64,000 bases of DNA from Centroberyx gerrardi (GCF_048128805.1 NC_136006.1:1505783-1569782), one strand, 5' to 3'. Counted from the stretch's first letter, positions 32,699 to 45,911 are shown. Translations and numbers: made by a program. Notes: a model not told the origin generated them from the letters alone.

Positions 32699-33979
32699 AT
32701 GGAGACCCTGGAAGGAGGTGAACTCTGCTTTCCACAGCTCCTCAACACTTCCTGCAGGAAGCAGATGCGTCCTCACTCTGAGGCCATGCTCCTCTACATT
32801 CTGCTGTCCTCCATGTCTCTGCTCACTGTGGTTCTCAACCAGCTGATCATCATCTCCATCTCTCATTACAGGCAGAGATATACTTCTCAGCATAGCCTGA
32901 AATATTTTTATATTGCTAAATATTAACAGTTAGACTTATAAGAAGAAATGGCTTTGGGCTAGTATGTATATGTCACATAAAGGCTTGTGATGAATACATT
33001 CAGGAATTTTGATAATGTTTTTGATCATTTATAATGTTTTACATCTGTTACATCTTGCATTAGACATACTACTATTTCTACTATTATTACTAATACAACT
33101 AATGTAACAGTACTTTTGAGACTGCCACTACTACTAATAATGATATTCTCCCACTCCAGGCAGCTCCACACCCCCACCAACCTCCTCCTCCTCTCCCTGG
33201 CTGTCTCAGACCTCCTTGTGGGCCTCCTGCTGATGCCGGTTGAAATCCTCCATATAGAGTCCTGCTGGTTTCTGGGTGACCTCATATGTGCTCTCTTTTA
33301 CTATGCTTCCTACATTGTTACCTCTGCCTCAGTAGGAAACATGGTGCTCATATCAGTCGACCGCTATGTGGCTATTTGTGACCCTCTGTGTTACCCCACC
33401 AAAATCACTCAGAGAAGAGTTCAAATCTGTGTTTGTCTGTGTTGGGTCTGTTCTGCTTTCTATAGCAGTCTGATTCTAAATGATCACCTGAAACAACCAG
33501 ACAGGTATAATTCCTGCACTGGAGAGTGTGTGGTTGTCATTAGCTATATAGCAGGAGCTGCTGACCTTGTTGTGACCTTTATTGGTCCCATTACTGCCAT
33601 TATAGTTCTGTATATGAGAGTATTTGTGGTGGCTGTGTCTCAGGCTCGTGCCATGCGATCCCACATTGTGGCTGTCACACTCCAGCGTTCAGTGACTGTA
33701 ACTGCTAAGAAATCTGAGATGAAAGCAGCCAGGACTCTTGGTATTGTCATAGCTGTGTTTCTAATATGTTTCTGTCCATATTACTATCCCTCTCTTGCAG
33801 GCCAGGATACCTCATCCAGTGCTTCATATTCAGCCTTTGGGATCTGGCTGCTTTATTGTAACTCCTGTCTAAATCCTGTGATCTATGCCTTTTTCTATCC
33901 CTGGTTTAGAAATACTATTAAACTGATTGTTACACTTCAGATACTGCAGCCTGACTCCTGTGAGGCCAACATACTGTAG
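32699..33979 (+). CDS. Trace amine-associated receptor B2, two exons, teleost olfactory type
   Basis: Exon 1 is 32699-32871, exon 2 is 33160-33979, 330 residues. The GC donor and 288-bp intron are as in B1. Ser108 is at 3.32 and Asp193 at 5.42. B2 differs from B1 at many more sites than C1 differs from C2. From ECL3 onward (about 33810-33925) it reads like the C genes (SASYSAF, IWLLYCNS, FRNTIKL), while its 3' flank is B-like. That suggests a gene-conversion patch from a C gene. Met replaces a conserved Arg in the third intracellular loop (SEMKAA for SERKAA). Confidence 0.92.
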
Positions 33980-34540
33980 AGAGAGGCTGTGAAGCTTGGA
34001 CAGACGAAGAAAAATATATTTTGGTAAAACACACAGTGAATTTGTATGTAACCTCATTGTCATGAACTATTCATTCTATGTAAAAAAGAGCTGTAATATA
34101 TTTTGCAAAGTGCAACAACATGATGTCAAGTAAAATGGAAACATTTCTTGTCCTCATGGTGTTGAATGGAACTTGTCTGCCTGGTTTCCACAACAGGGCC
34201 AAACAGGGCTAGTCAGGGTTTAGTCATCATCTATTTCACTGATTTTACCCAAAACACCACCTCTGTGATTCTTTTCCATCTTAGTGCAAACAGAGATGAT
34301 TGGTCAGGTGGGCTTCAGTTCCATATTATTTTTCTCAATTGGTTTTCTCATTGTTCTAATCATTCATAAGCACCGTTAAAATCATTTAGGTAAACACAGA
34401 CATAATACAGAGGTAGATATAACAGCATCATTGTTTATTGTTTGTTACACATGGATACAAAAATATGGGATACAAGGTGTGCAATGTAATGAGTAAACAT
34501 TAAATAAAGCTGCAGAAATTGTGGTCTGTGTCTCCCTCTG
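33980..34540. other. 3' flank of TAAR B2 with candidate poly(A) signal
   Basis: AATAAA at 34503-34508 followed by GT-rich sequence, as after B1. Otherwise unassigned AT-rich sequence. Confidence 0.5.
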
Positions 34541-34901
34541 ATAGATAAATACTTTTATTTGTCCCCGTGGGGAAATTGGTTTGCAGCAAAATCACAAGGC
34601 ATTTCATCACAACATCACAAAATCACCAGTAGACATACTTGAACATACCCATATCATAATAGTCACAAGTAGACATACAAAGTCATCAGTAGACTACTCG
34701 TAGACATAATAGACATACTCGTACATATACCCATACACATACCAGGAGGAGGGGGACAGGCCAGACCAGCTGGACATCTTTTGTGACCAGGAAGGAGTGG
34801 CCAAAATGCATGGAGGATACGGTGCTGGTGAATTACCTGTTTAAAAATGTAATGGCTTGTGGAACAAATGAAAACTTGGATCTATTTTTAGTGAATAGAT
34901 G
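34541..34901 (-). mobile_element. Retroposon fragment in the B flank, unit 2 copy
   Basis: Same fragment and same joining points as 11269-11629. Its tail starts ATAGATAAATAC here. Confidence 0.4.
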
Positions 34902-35764
34902 CTGTTCTTAGTGAGTTTTACACATAGAACATAACCTGCCAACCGTCCTTCTTGTTCATGATTTGCCGTATTGTTCGATTCACATTCCGAAATGTCTTTA
35001 AATATTTGTGTAGCCCAGCTTCCTAATCTATAGCTAGGACATTGCTAGTGGGGTACAACACATAACAACAATACTAATATACTAGCATACAATAATATAT
35101 CAATAATCGTATACTACTTTATAGAGGTGTACAGAGACGTCATTATCTGTATCTGTATCTGTTCAACCAACAAAATTATCTGTATCTGTATTCGGATAGA
35201 AGACCGGAAGTGGGCGTGGTTTATACCGGAAGTCACGTTAAATCGGGCAAATGTATTTTCTAATCTAATATTCATTGGCAATGCAATTTTTGTGCCTTCA
35301 AAGCATCAAATTGATTTAATATTTGCATATAATTAATGATGGAATATATTTCCACATCCTCATACTGTACTTTTCATCTCTCTCTTTTTTATTTTTTTTT
35401 TATTTTTAACTAAACTAAGTTTTATGAACTGTCTGAACCCCACCACCACCTTATTGTGGCCTTGCACAATTTGCAGATGACTTCAGTTGTATCAGTTGGG
35501 CTCATTGTAAAGTGCTCCCAGATAGCACTGCTTGTTTTGCGATTTTGTTTTTGCTGGGGGTGCTGCAGAGTCCATTGCTAGCTTCACAAATCACTTGTTG
35601 CTGTCACTTGAACTTGTTGCTGTCTGTTTAAATAACCATGAAATACTTGGTAGGGTGTTAGTGGACGCTAAGTCAAAATTCCATGAAACCTATGGCTGAT
35701 ACATACAGCATGTTACATCTTAAACGGATGAATATTGACTGAAATACAAGGTAAAACGTCATTT
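34902..35764. other. AT-rich flank, unit 2
   Basis: Counterpart of 11630-12491. ATCTGT phrases near 35145-35190. No gene is recognised. Confidence 0.5.
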
Positions 35765-36128
35765 TTTTCAATATTTCGACTGGGTTTTTTAAACGGAGGA
35801 AATTAACACATACAGCTAAAAACTACAGGTTCTAAGGTTCATTTTGATGTATAGGTTGCGGAGGTTTGAAAGAAATCCAGCTGCCACACCAGGCTTTTGT
35901 CTCGCTACCTCCCGCACATGATGCCTCCTCCTCCTCGATGCGAGAGTTTCCCTGAGTGACAGCCGGGAACGGTCAGCTCTCAGCCCGCTGTCTGCTTTGC
36001 GCTGACTCGGTGGGGGCGACTACAGAATATAGCGATCACTTTTCAATAATGTGTAGTAAATGAAACGACTTTCGACTGGGTTTTTTTTTTAAATGGAGGA
36101 AATTAACACATACAGCTAAAAACTACAG
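35765..36128. repeat. About 300-bp tandem duplication, B flank, unit 2
   Basis: Copies of the TTTCGACTGGG block near 35774 and 36070, as in unit 1. Confidence 0.75.
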
Positions 36129-36135
36129 ATTCTGT

Positions 36136-36560
36136 GTGGACTGCACTGTCCCAACAAAGACTGTCCATTGTTATTCAAATAACAAACCATGGGTAACAAA
36201 GGACATCAAGGCCATCCTCAATACAAAGAAGAGGGCTTTTAGAGCTGGCAATAGGGAGGAGGTGAGGACAATCCAAGGGGACCCAAAAGTGAAGATCAGG
36301 GAGGCTAAAGAGAAGTACAGGAGGAGGCTGGAGCGGAAACTCCAGCAGAACAACATGAGAGAGGTCTGGAGTGGCATGAAGACCATCACTGGTTTCAGGC
36401 CGACTGGCGGCAGAGGGGCTGAGGGCAGCTTGGACAGGGCCAATGAACTTAATCTGTTCTTCAATAGACGGTGGCCCCTGCCCACCCCCCCCCCCCTTGA
36501 CTCATCTGTTTTCTGCCTCCAACCACCATCTACTCCACCGCCCCCCCCTCCCCCTTCTTA
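36136..36560 (+). pseudogene. LINE (L2/CR1-type) ORF2 linker fragment, unit 2
   Basis: Counterpart of 12864-13290, with a changed C-run around 36486-36497 and a small deletion after LFFN. No catalytic domain. Confidence 0.65.
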
Positions 36561-36574
36561 CAGCCCCCCATCCT

Positions 36575-38561
36575 CCAGTGGAACCCAGAGTAGCCTTGTA
36601 CTTGGACTACCTCATGGCGTACAGTCGGAAGGGGAAGATTCTTCAGGGCTCCCTGGAGCTTCAGAGAACTGGCAGCAGGGGTATGTACAATGGTTCTCTC
36701 AGAACCAACGTCAAGGACTGCGAAGGTCCTCAACATTCGTCCTTCATTCTGTAGGACAACTGGAACAATCTTCAACATGACTCCGGTTGAACAATTTGGT
36801 CGGTCCAAGAAGCATGCATCTTGTGAGGTGGCATGTACCATAAGGACTTTGTTGGGGTCTGACGATTCCTTTGGTGCAGTGTCATGCAGAATAGTGAGAT
36901 GGATCTGCTTCCATGTATTACAAGCATTTTTAAGGGTGCATATATTAGCAGGATGGCAACGGGCACACTTGTAGCATTGGTCATTATTAGCAATCCAGTC
37001 TCTAAGTTGTGAGACTGTAAACACCTTTATTTGTGGGCAGGTTGCCAGGAAATGTTCCCAGTTATTACAGTAAGGACAGTATGGCTGGAACTTTGCCCTC
37101 CCTTTAGGCTGTTTCTTCTTCACCTATTGTTCGGCTATTGAATGACCGGCAGAACAGGCTGAAGCGCTAGTGAGGTACATAGTTGTGGGAGACTCTCTCT
37201 TCCGAGGTTCCTTCCCAGTAGCAAGGAGAATGAAATCACTCTCTTTCCCACTTTCAAAGTATGGTAACCTCGGCTTCAGGATACCATATGCAGAGGCTAC
37301 AAGTAGCTTCATGATTCCAGCTCCTTCTGCTGTCCGGTCAGAAGGTAATGCAGGTCCAACTGACATATCTGTGGAAACAGACTGACCTGGAGGCTGGGAT
37401 GGTGGTTCACTGTCTCCTCCTCTCACTCTCTGTGAATCCTTACTGAGACGAGCAGCAGTATTGGGCAACTGATGGAATGAAGGAGCCTGCTGCGGTGTAG
37501 TTGGTTGCTGTGACTGGGAAAATGAGGCTGCAACTGGAGCTTGGCAGAGAGATGAGGTGGGTGAAGAGGATCTGCCCTCTGCTGGAGGAATATTTATCTC
37601 CTGAGGTGGCTGGGCTAAGTAACCAGGCTGCTGGGCTCCCTGTAGCCCTTGGACAGGATGCTCGGATGGGTAGTCGGGCTGTCGAGGAGCTGGTCGAAGA
37701 TATTGTCGAGCTCCTTGCTACTGAGGAGGCAGTTTTAAGGGTAAGCTAGACCTCTCTCCTCATTTTCCTCCACAAAGGATGACACCATACGAGCTTCTTC
37801 CAGTTCCATCTCAGCTTTGCGCAACCGTCGCTGCATAACTAGCTGCTTGGCAATAATCTCACGTTCCTTCAAAACAGCTCTGGCTTGCTCATCCAACTTC
37901 CTACAACTCTCATCCGCTATTGTTTCCTCTTCATTCTGATTCTTTATCTCCTCTACAGCTAGAAGCTTCATCCTTTCCCTCAGGGTAGCCATTTGGGAGT
38001 CACTCAAGAACACTGATCGTTCTTGACTAACCCCACTACCAGTGCTAGCTCCATCTGTATAGCTGGTCCCAGAGCTGCCACTGCGACTAGAGGGCTTTGA
38101 CTTGGAGCTATATCTAGAGGACTGCTTTGTTCTATATTTAGAATGGTGGGAACTAGGATGGGACTGACTATCCTGTCCTGCCTGTAGATGTTCCATAGGA
38201 GTTAAATGCTCACTCAAGCCAGAGTGAGTACTTGGAGGCTTTGCTTGGGCTCCACCCGCAGGACTAGTGATCGCGCCTTGATCTCCGGGCACATCCTCTG
38301 TGGTTGTAGGAGCCTGGGAAATTCTCGATGTTGGTAGAGGCTTAGCTTTCCTTATCTCGTCTCTCTTTTTCCTAGTAGTGGGTCGTGTCAACAGATAATG
38401 GGAATAGAAAGTAGGAGCCTGCCTCTGACGTTTAGGCCTCAAGTCCTTGTAAGAGTCAGGGGGGGCTCGTGGTTCGCCAGCCTCCATATTGTCTTTTGAC
38501 CTGTGCTCTGATTTCTGTCCATTTCCTGCCATGACTCACTCTCTGCCGGCTCGAACGACCA
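36575..38561 (-). mobile_element. BEL/Pao retrotransposon remnant, copy 2
   Basis: Zinc-knuckle-like and protease-start fragment at about 36530-37123. An additional CPYC..W..HFLATC Cys/His cluster is readable here. Broken gag pieces are at 37124-37468. The primer-site-like sequence is at 38546-38561. RT, RNase H and integrase are absent, as in unit 1, so the decay preceded the duplication. Confidence 0.65.
37735..38532 (-). pseudogene. BEL/Pao gag N-terminal fragment
   Basis: 265-residue frame starting MAGNGQKSEH, with a Ser-rich middle and a charged helical stretch (RERMKLLAVEEIKNQNEEET) likely to form a coiled coil. It is longer than in unit 1, where a 4-bp deletion near 15139 breaks the start. 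The frame ends without a complete capsid. Confidence 0.6.
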
Positions 38562-38938
38562 TTTGTTAGTGACCACCATTTGAGGCACTGGGACAGGGTT
38601 GAATGAGAGTGATGGTGACCAGGAACATCACGGTCAGATGACTTGGACAGATGACACACAAAGGAGTTCCACTTTAACCACTGGTCGTGGCATTTATTAA
38701 TGATCCGTATCTGTATGTGGATGTGTGCTGGAAGTGAACATAAACAGAGGTAGCAAATTAATATCAAAGAAAAAATGCTATCATGAATAAAGAAATATAA
38801 TACATAACATTATGTTAATTTCCCTAATCACCAACATTATTAACATAATTCATTATAACTCAAATTCGGGGGGCCATAGAGTCCACATTCAATGTTCAAA
38901 CTGGATGTTGTGAACCAGTGTCCAGCTCAGTAGTCAAA

Positions 38939-41184
38939 ATATTAGTAGTCATAATATTCTCTCGATCATAATATTCTCTTAAACCGCCTAGCGAGCGACG
39001 TTGGCATCCGCGACTCTGCGCTTTCCTGGCTAAATTCCTACCTATCTGACAGAACACATTGTGTCTCACATAAAAATACTATATCTGATTACTCTAAAGT
39101 TAACTTTGGCGTACCGCAGGGCTCCGTGCTCGGACCTTTGCTTTTCTCCATTTACATGCTACCTCTTGGTGAAATCTTCCGCAGTTATGGTATTAAATTT
39201 CACTGTTACGCGGACGATACTCAAATTTACATACCAATTAGACCTGACGACCGCTTACAACTTTCAAACCTAGAATTATGCCTAATCGCTGTCACCAATT
39301 GGATGTCACTAAACTTCTTGCGACTAAACGCCAACAAAACTGAGATGCTAGTTGTTGGCCCACAAACCCAACTACCTCTTGTTTCAGACCTTACTCTAAA
39401 TTTTGGGGATTGCTTAATTACCCAGAGTCCCACAGTTAAAAACCTTGGCGTTACGTTCGACTCAGCTCTCTCATTCGATGCTCACATTAAGGAAATCACT
39501 AAGATAGCATTTTTCCATCTTCATAATATCTCTAAAATTCGCTCCCTACTAAACACGGCGGATGCTGAAACCTTAATACACGCTTTTGTTTCATCAAGAC
39601 TCGATTATTGTAATGTTTTACTCTCTGGCCTACCTTACTGTAGTATTAAAAAACTTCAACTTGTGCAAAATGCTGCTGCCAGAATATTAACCAGAACTAG
39701 AAAATTTGACCACATTACTCCTATCCTAACCTCCCTTCACTGGCTCCCAATTCAAGCCAGATCTGACTTTAAGGTGCTTCTGTTAGCTTATAAATCGTTA
39801 CATGGGCTTGCACCATCATATCTATCCGACCTCATCATCCCTTATATTCCATCTCGTGCCCTCCGTTCGCAGGACGCTGGCTACCTCATTGTCCCTAGAA
39901 TCAAGAAAAAATCAGCAGGCTGTAGAGCTTTCTCCTACCGAGCTCCCTATCTCTGGAACCAGCTACCTCTCACAGTCAGGGAAGCTAATTCTGTCGAAAT
40001 CTTTAAATCTAGACTCAAAACCTATCTTTTCTCGCAATCTTACGACCTACCTTAGCACCGCTGGCTTGGGCTCGTCACAGTCTTCTCTCTTACCCTAGCC
40101 TAGACAGTATTTATATAGAAATTTGCCGTTGGGAACATAAGCATAGGGATGCCCTCTGGCTACACTGTGTATAATCACTTCCGATCTGCTGTTTGTATGA
40201 GCGTGTCTGTGCCCAAATACGTCTGGGTCTTGTGCTGCTTCTGCACAGCTCTGTGTGTGTGTGTGTGTGCGCGGCTGGTTTTCTCCTCCCTTTCTCAGAT
40301 TCCTCTGACCCTGATGGTCTTCGGTGCTGGCCTTAGTCCCATCCCTGACGCTGCTCCCACCTGGATCTCTCTCTCTCCGTGTGTTCGTTGTCTTTGTGTG
40401 TACCTGTCTCCTCCCCCCTTCTCAGACTCCGGTGCAGTCCAGTGGTCGTCAGCGCCGGCCTCGGTCCCTTCCCTCATCCCTGATACTGCTGCCCCCTGTG
40501 TGTCTCTGACCCTGTGTGTTCTGTTTGCAGCTGTTTCCCCCCTTCTTCTTTACGTGTGTGTGTGTCTGGGTGTGTTGTGTGTGTGTACGCGGCTTCCTCT
40601 CTCTCGTCCTCTCTGACTCCAGGTCAGTGTTCTACCTGGCAGTGACGGGTGCTGCCCTGGCTCTTCGTCGTCAGTGCTGCCTTGCTCTTCCTTTCCGCTG
40701 CTCCCTCCTGGACGCTGATTTACGACTGCTGCCCTCGCTCCTTTAGTGCTGGCCTCCGCCCCCCCTCCACCGCCGCATGCTCCTCCCCTTCTTTTGTCTC
40801 TCTCTGTTTTCTCTTGTCATCATTGTTGCCCATGACTCTGTCAATGTTTTGCCCGGCACCTATTGCACGCTAAGCCGTCCCGGGGGGGGATCCCTATCTG
40901 CCTCAGCCCGCCCAAGGTTTCTTCCAAATTTTCCTGGGAGTTTTTCCTTGTGTGCATTTAGGGTCTAAGGCTGGGGTGCCGGGTAGGTTAGGCTATATAG
41001 AATAGGTAGATTGTTTGTCTCGCTAAATCTGCTCCTACCTACCTTGTGTTTTTCTTCATGCTGTCCGACAAAATTTTGTTTACCACTGATTGTGTTTAGT
41101 TAGACCTAGCTAGACACACTCTCTGTAAAGCCCTCTGAGACATGCTTGTGATAAAGGGCTATATAAATAAATAAATAAACTTGA
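38939..41184 (+). mobile_element. 5'-truncated L2-like LINE insertion (unit 2 only)
   Basis: 2,246 bp flanked by a 13-bp duplication CTCAGTAGTCAAA (38926-38938 and 41185-41197). The single-copy site is seen in unit 1. The 3' end GGGCTATATAAATAAATAAA followed by CTTGA is L2-like. The first 25 bases are filler resembling the target and the LINE start. The 3' UTR (40056-41184) is long, CT- and GT-rich, and has no gene. Confidence 0.9.
38964..40055 (+). pseudogene. L2-like LINE reverse transcriptase, C-terminal part
   Basis: Open frame of 363 residues without its own start, entering at DHNILLNRLASDVGI of the RT palm. It contains FGVPQGSVLGPLLF, the catalytic YADD (CYADDTQIY), and the usual C-terminal region (SRLDYCNVLLSGLP, LHWLPI, APYLWNQLP). 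The endonuclease and RT N terminus were lost by 5' truncation. The frame is uninterrupted, which indicates a recent insertion. Confidence 0.88.
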
Positions 41185-41197
41185 CTCAGTAGTCAAA

Positions 41198-41925
41198 CAT
41201 AAACAGAAGCACATGGCTAATTAATTCAGGCTTGTGACGTCACTTCCCGCTGCCAGTTATACAATCGGAAGTTATCTGGCTGTCTGAAATATCGCCATAA
41301 CTTCCAAATCCCCTTCATCATAGTCACATTTATCCACAGCATCATTTCCAGCCAGAATAACAAACCAATTTGAAGGACAATCTCATAGGACTGTAAGCTA
41401 CTCACGTTTCTTCATGGACGCACACAAGGATTCGGTCGCTCAACCGCGATGGCGAGTGGTAGAGACGGGTCAGGTGAGATACCGAGCACAGGTTCCAACA
41501 ACCATATACACCCACTCCCAATCAGCTGGGAAGAGTAGCACTCCTTATTAAAGAGGCAGACTAGTTCAAGCTGCTGCAGGAGTCTTTTCCACAACCGTAC
41601 ACCCTCCATGGCAGGATGATGTGAGCAAGCGGAAGCATGTAGAGGAGGGGGGCAAGCGCTGAACCTTGGGGAACACCTTGGGAGACGGGGGCTGTGATGG
41701 ATTTGCAGTTTTTGATGTTAATATATTGCCAACACCAATTGGGCAGTCTATTTAAGCTGTCAAACTCACTTGCTCATTCCCTGCTGCAGATGCTACTACC
41801 TATGCATCTCACACCCCACCACCAACACCCCAGCATCCACCTTTGGACTCTGTTTCTTCAAGGTTCCTCATGGGGGGTTGCAATTGATCTCTCCACTAGC
41901 TTTTGGCTCCTGTAATTGTGAGTGC
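41198..41925. other. Unassigned flank, unit 2
   Basis: Counterpart of 15646-16375 in unit 1. No gene is recognised. Confidence 0.5.
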
Positions 41926-42543
41926 TTAAAGGATAACGCTAGTGTTTTTTAATGCATTTCTTACCGTCAACAAATCCTATGAAAATAACAAAATCAACAA
42001 TGCGTTTGCTCTACTCCCGTTACTTTCTGACTTCCCACGTACCGTTTTTAGCCTTCAACCCGGAAGTCATTGGCTCCAATTGTAAGCTAAAAACCTTGAA
42101 ATACAGCTCACAAAGACATAGTTTCAATTTTAAAAATCACTAACTGTTACAACGAAAAGTCAGGCTATTGTAGTTATTACTAAATTAAATTCAAATGGGA
42201 ACAAATTCTTCATTAGCACTGACTATTTTCGGTGCTACGGAACTACTTTCCTGAGATCGCAAGCGTGTTTACAGTCGGCTTATTAAGTTGTTTGAGGAAA
42301 AAGTCGGCCTGCCCGGTGCATCGCAATGATGAAATATGCTGCTCAGAGTAACGACATTTGACGTGTTTTTAATTGTTTTTTTTAATACAATGGAGTTCTA
42401 TGGCTACTGAGACATGGCTTCATTGGGCACCGGCTACATGGACGAGACTTGTTGGCAAAACAAAATCATTGCTGATTTTGTTATTTTCATAGGATTTGTT
42501 GATGGTAAGAAATGCGTTGAAAAACACCAGCGTTGTCCTTTAA
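41926..42543. mobile_element. MITE with TTAA target duplication, unit 2 copy
   Basis: Same length and arms as 16376-16993, at a constant offset of 25,550 bp. Confidence 0.8.
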
Positions 42544-43039
42544 TACTGGTCTACTCATCATTTTTGTAAGCCCATATAGTCATATGTCTCAAATTCAAGA
42601 AAGCTTGGAATTCTGTCCATCAGATGAGGCCTATTGTCTGACATCTGGAACACCATTCTTTAATTCTCATTGAAGTCAATTCTAAATTTGATTGATATCA
42701 TACACCATCTATAACTACTCACACTACAGTGTTCTCCTCCTCCTCCTTCCACACAAACTGTAACATGGTCCCTGGCATATCAATGTAAAAGGTAAAACAT
42801 ACACCTAAGCTACTGTACATTACTACCATGAATTAAACTACTAACATGGTTGACAATGCTGAACTTGTCTGCATAGAAGGGATTGGGAAGAAACAAGAAG
42901 GGAAAAGAAAGGAGAGAGAGGTGATGAATTGATGTAAAAAAGAGAGAGGTTAGAGAGTGATGAAGATGAGATGGAGAGGGTGATACAGAAAGTGCGAGCA
43001 AGAGGAAGGAAGGGAGGGGAGGGAGGGGAGGGAGGAAAG
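42544..43039. other. Upstream flank of TAAR C2
   Basis: Nearly identical to the C1 upstream flank, with the same purine-rich tract. No gene is recognised. Confidence 0.5.
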
Positions 43040-43124
43040 AGATATATCAGCTGTATGATAGAGAGCTTTGGTCAGAAAGCTGCCAGACCTCAGCAGCTTC
43101 TCCTCTCCTCCTCTCTCTCTGATG
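43040..43124 (+). promoter_or_regulatory. Conserved proximal block upstream of TAAR C2
   Basis: GATATATCA with E-box CAGCTG at 43048-43053, identical to that of C1. Role inferred. Confidence 0.35.
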
Positions 43125-44393
43125 ATGGAGACCCTGGAAGGAGGTGAACTCTGCTTTCCACAGCTCCTCAACACTTCCTGCAGGAAGCAGAAGCATCTTC
43201 GCTCCAAGGCCATGCTCCTCTACATTCTGCTGTCCTCCATCTCTCTGCTCACTGTGGTTCTCAACCTGCTGGTCATCATCTCCATCTCCCACTTCAGGCA
43301 GATATATACTTCTCAGCATAGCCAAAAATGTTTTTATATTTTTTTAAGTATGAACAGTTTGACATGCAAGAAGAAATGGCTTTGGGGTAGTACATAAAAT
43401 TGTCTTTGATAAGTACATTACGGTTTGGTAAAGCTTTAATTCTTGTTTTTAGTCATACTGCTACTTTGACTACTACTCCCACTACTGCAACTAATAATAT
43501 AACTACTTTCTTCAACAGCCAAAATACTATATATGAATGTTAAATGTTGAATGATGATATTCTCCCACTCCAGGCAGCTCCACACCCCCACCAACCTCCT
43601 CCTCCTCTCCCTGGCTGTCTCAGACCTCCTTGTGGGCCTCCTGCTGATGCCGGTTGAAATCCTCCTCATGGAGTCTTGCTGGTTTCTGGGTGACCTCATA
43701 TGTGCTCTCTTTTACTATGCTTCCTTTATTATTATCTCTGCCTCTGTAGGAAACATGGTGCTCATATCAGTCGACCGCTATGTGGCTATTTGTGACCCTC
43801 TGTGTTACCCCACCAAAATCACTCAGAGAAGAATTAAAATCTGTGTTTGTCTGTGTTGGGTCTGTTCTGCTTTCTATGGCAGTCTGATTAAAAAAGATCT
43901 CCTGAAACAACCAGGAAGGTATAATTCCTGTGCTGGAGAGTGTGTGGTTGTCATTAGCTTTATAGCAGGAGCTGTTGACCTTGTTATGAACTTTATTGTT
44001 CCCATTACTGTCATCATAGTTCTGTATATGAGAGTATTTGTGGTGGCTGTGTCTCAGGCTCGTGCCATGCGATCCCACATTGTGGCTGTCACACTCCAGC
44101 GTTCAGTGACTGTAACTGCTAAGAAATCTGAGAGGAAAGCAGCCAGGACTCTTGGTATTGTCATAGTTGTGTTTCTAATGTGTTTCTGTCCATATTACTA
44201 TCCCTCTCTTGCAGGCCAGGATACCTCAAGCGGTGCTTCATATTCAGCCTTTGTGATCTGGCTGCTTTATTGTAACTCTTGTCTAAACCCTGTGATCTAT
44301 GCCTTTTTCTATCCCTGGTTTAGAAATACTATTAAACTGATTGTTACACTTCAGATACTGCAGCCTGACTCCTGTGAGGCCAAACTACTGTAG
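43125..44393 (+). CDS. Trace amine-associated receptor C2, two exons, teleost olfactory type
   Basis: Exon 1 is 43125-43297, exon 2 is 43574-44393, 330 residues, the same protein as C1. The GC donor reads CAG|GCAGAT, one base different from C1 at intron position +6, moving it to the consensus T there. Ser108 is at 3.32 and Asp193 at 5.42, with the TM7 fingerprint from residue 292. Coding differences from C1 are very few and synonymous (for example a T/C change near 44279), consistent with a recent duplication or ongoing conversion. Confidence 0.92.
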
Positions 44394-45911
44394 AGATGCT
44401 GTGGAGTGACATAAGAACTTTTCTATGAAGGCGGAAACGTATTTTTTCCTGTTGTTGAGTCAATGAATTCAAAAGACCAAACACAAGTTTGGACAGACAG
44501 AGGAAAATATATTTTGTTAAAACACACAGTAAATTTGTATGTAACCACATTGTCATGAACTATTCATTCTATGTAAAAAAGAGCTGTAATATATTTTGTA
44601 AAGTGCAACAGCATGATGTCAAGTAAAATGGAAACATTTCTTGTCCTCATGTTGTTGAATGGAACTTGTCTGCCTGGTTTCCACAACAGGGCCAAACAGG
44701 GCTAGTCAGGGTTTAGTCATCATCTATTTCACTGATTTTACCCAAAACACCACCTCTGTGATTCTTTTCCATCTTAGTGCAAACAGAGATGATTGGTCAG
44801 GTGGGCTTCAGTTCCATATTATTTTTCTCAATTGGTTTTCTCATTGTTCTAATCATTCATAAGCACCATTAAAATCATTTAGGTAAACGCAGACATAATA
44901 CAGAGGTAGATATAACAGCAGCATCATTGTTTATTGTTTGTTACACATGGTTACAAAAATATGGGATACAAGGTGTGCAATGTAATGAGTAAACATTAAA
45001 TAAAGCTGCAGAAATCGTGGTCTGTGTCTCCCTCTGCTGTTCTTAGTGAGTTTTACATATAGAACATAACCTGCCATCCTTCCTTCCTTGTTCATGATTT
45101 GCCGTATTGTTCGATTCACAGTCCTAAATATCTTTAAATATTTGTGTAGCCCAGCTTCCTAATCTATAGCTAGGACCTTGCTAGTGGGGTACAACACATA
45201 CAACGGTACTAATATACTAGTATACAATAATATATCAATAATCGTATACTACTTTATAGAGGTGTACAGAGACGTCATTATCTGTATCTGTATCTGTTCA
45301 ACCAACAAAATTATCTGTATCTGTATTCGGATAGAAGACCGGAAGTGGGCGTGGTTTATACCAGAAGTCACGCTAAATCGGGCAAATGTTGTATTTTCTA
45401 ACCTAATATTCATTGGCAATGCAATTTTTGTGCCTTCAAAGCATCAAATTGATTTAATATTGGCATATAATTAATTATGAACTATATTTCCACATCCTCA
45501 TACTGTACTTTTCATCTCTCTCTCTCTCTCTCTCTCTTATTTTTTTTTAAATTTTTAACTAAACTAAGTTTTATGAACTGTGAACCCCACCACCACCTTA
45601 TTGTGGCCTTGCACAATTTGCAGATGACTTCAGTTGTATCAGTTGGGCTCATTGTAAAGTGCTCCCAGATAGCACTGCTTGTTTTGCGATTTTGTTTTTG
45701 CTGGGGGTGCTGCAGAGTCCATTGCTAGCTTCACAAATCACTTGTTGCTGTCACTTGAACTTGTTGCTGTCTGTTTAAATAACCATGAAATACTTGGTAG
45801 GGTGTTAGTGGACGCTAAGTCAAAATTCCATGAAACCTATGGCTGATACATACAGCATGTTACATCTTAAACGGATGAATATTGACTGAAATACAAGGTA
45901 AAACGTAGTTT
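44394..45911. other. 3' flank of TAAR C2
   Basis: Near-identical to the C1 flank. Candidate poly(A) signal AATAAA at 44999-45004. A (TC)n run near 45517-45538 is shorter than in unit 1. Confidence 0.55.

Noticed and set aside
40149-40968. Several overlapping frames of 60-155 codons after the L2-like RT
   Set aside because: They lie in the CT- and GT-rich 3' UTR of the LINE and show only Cys/Val/Leu/Ser-rich low complexity.
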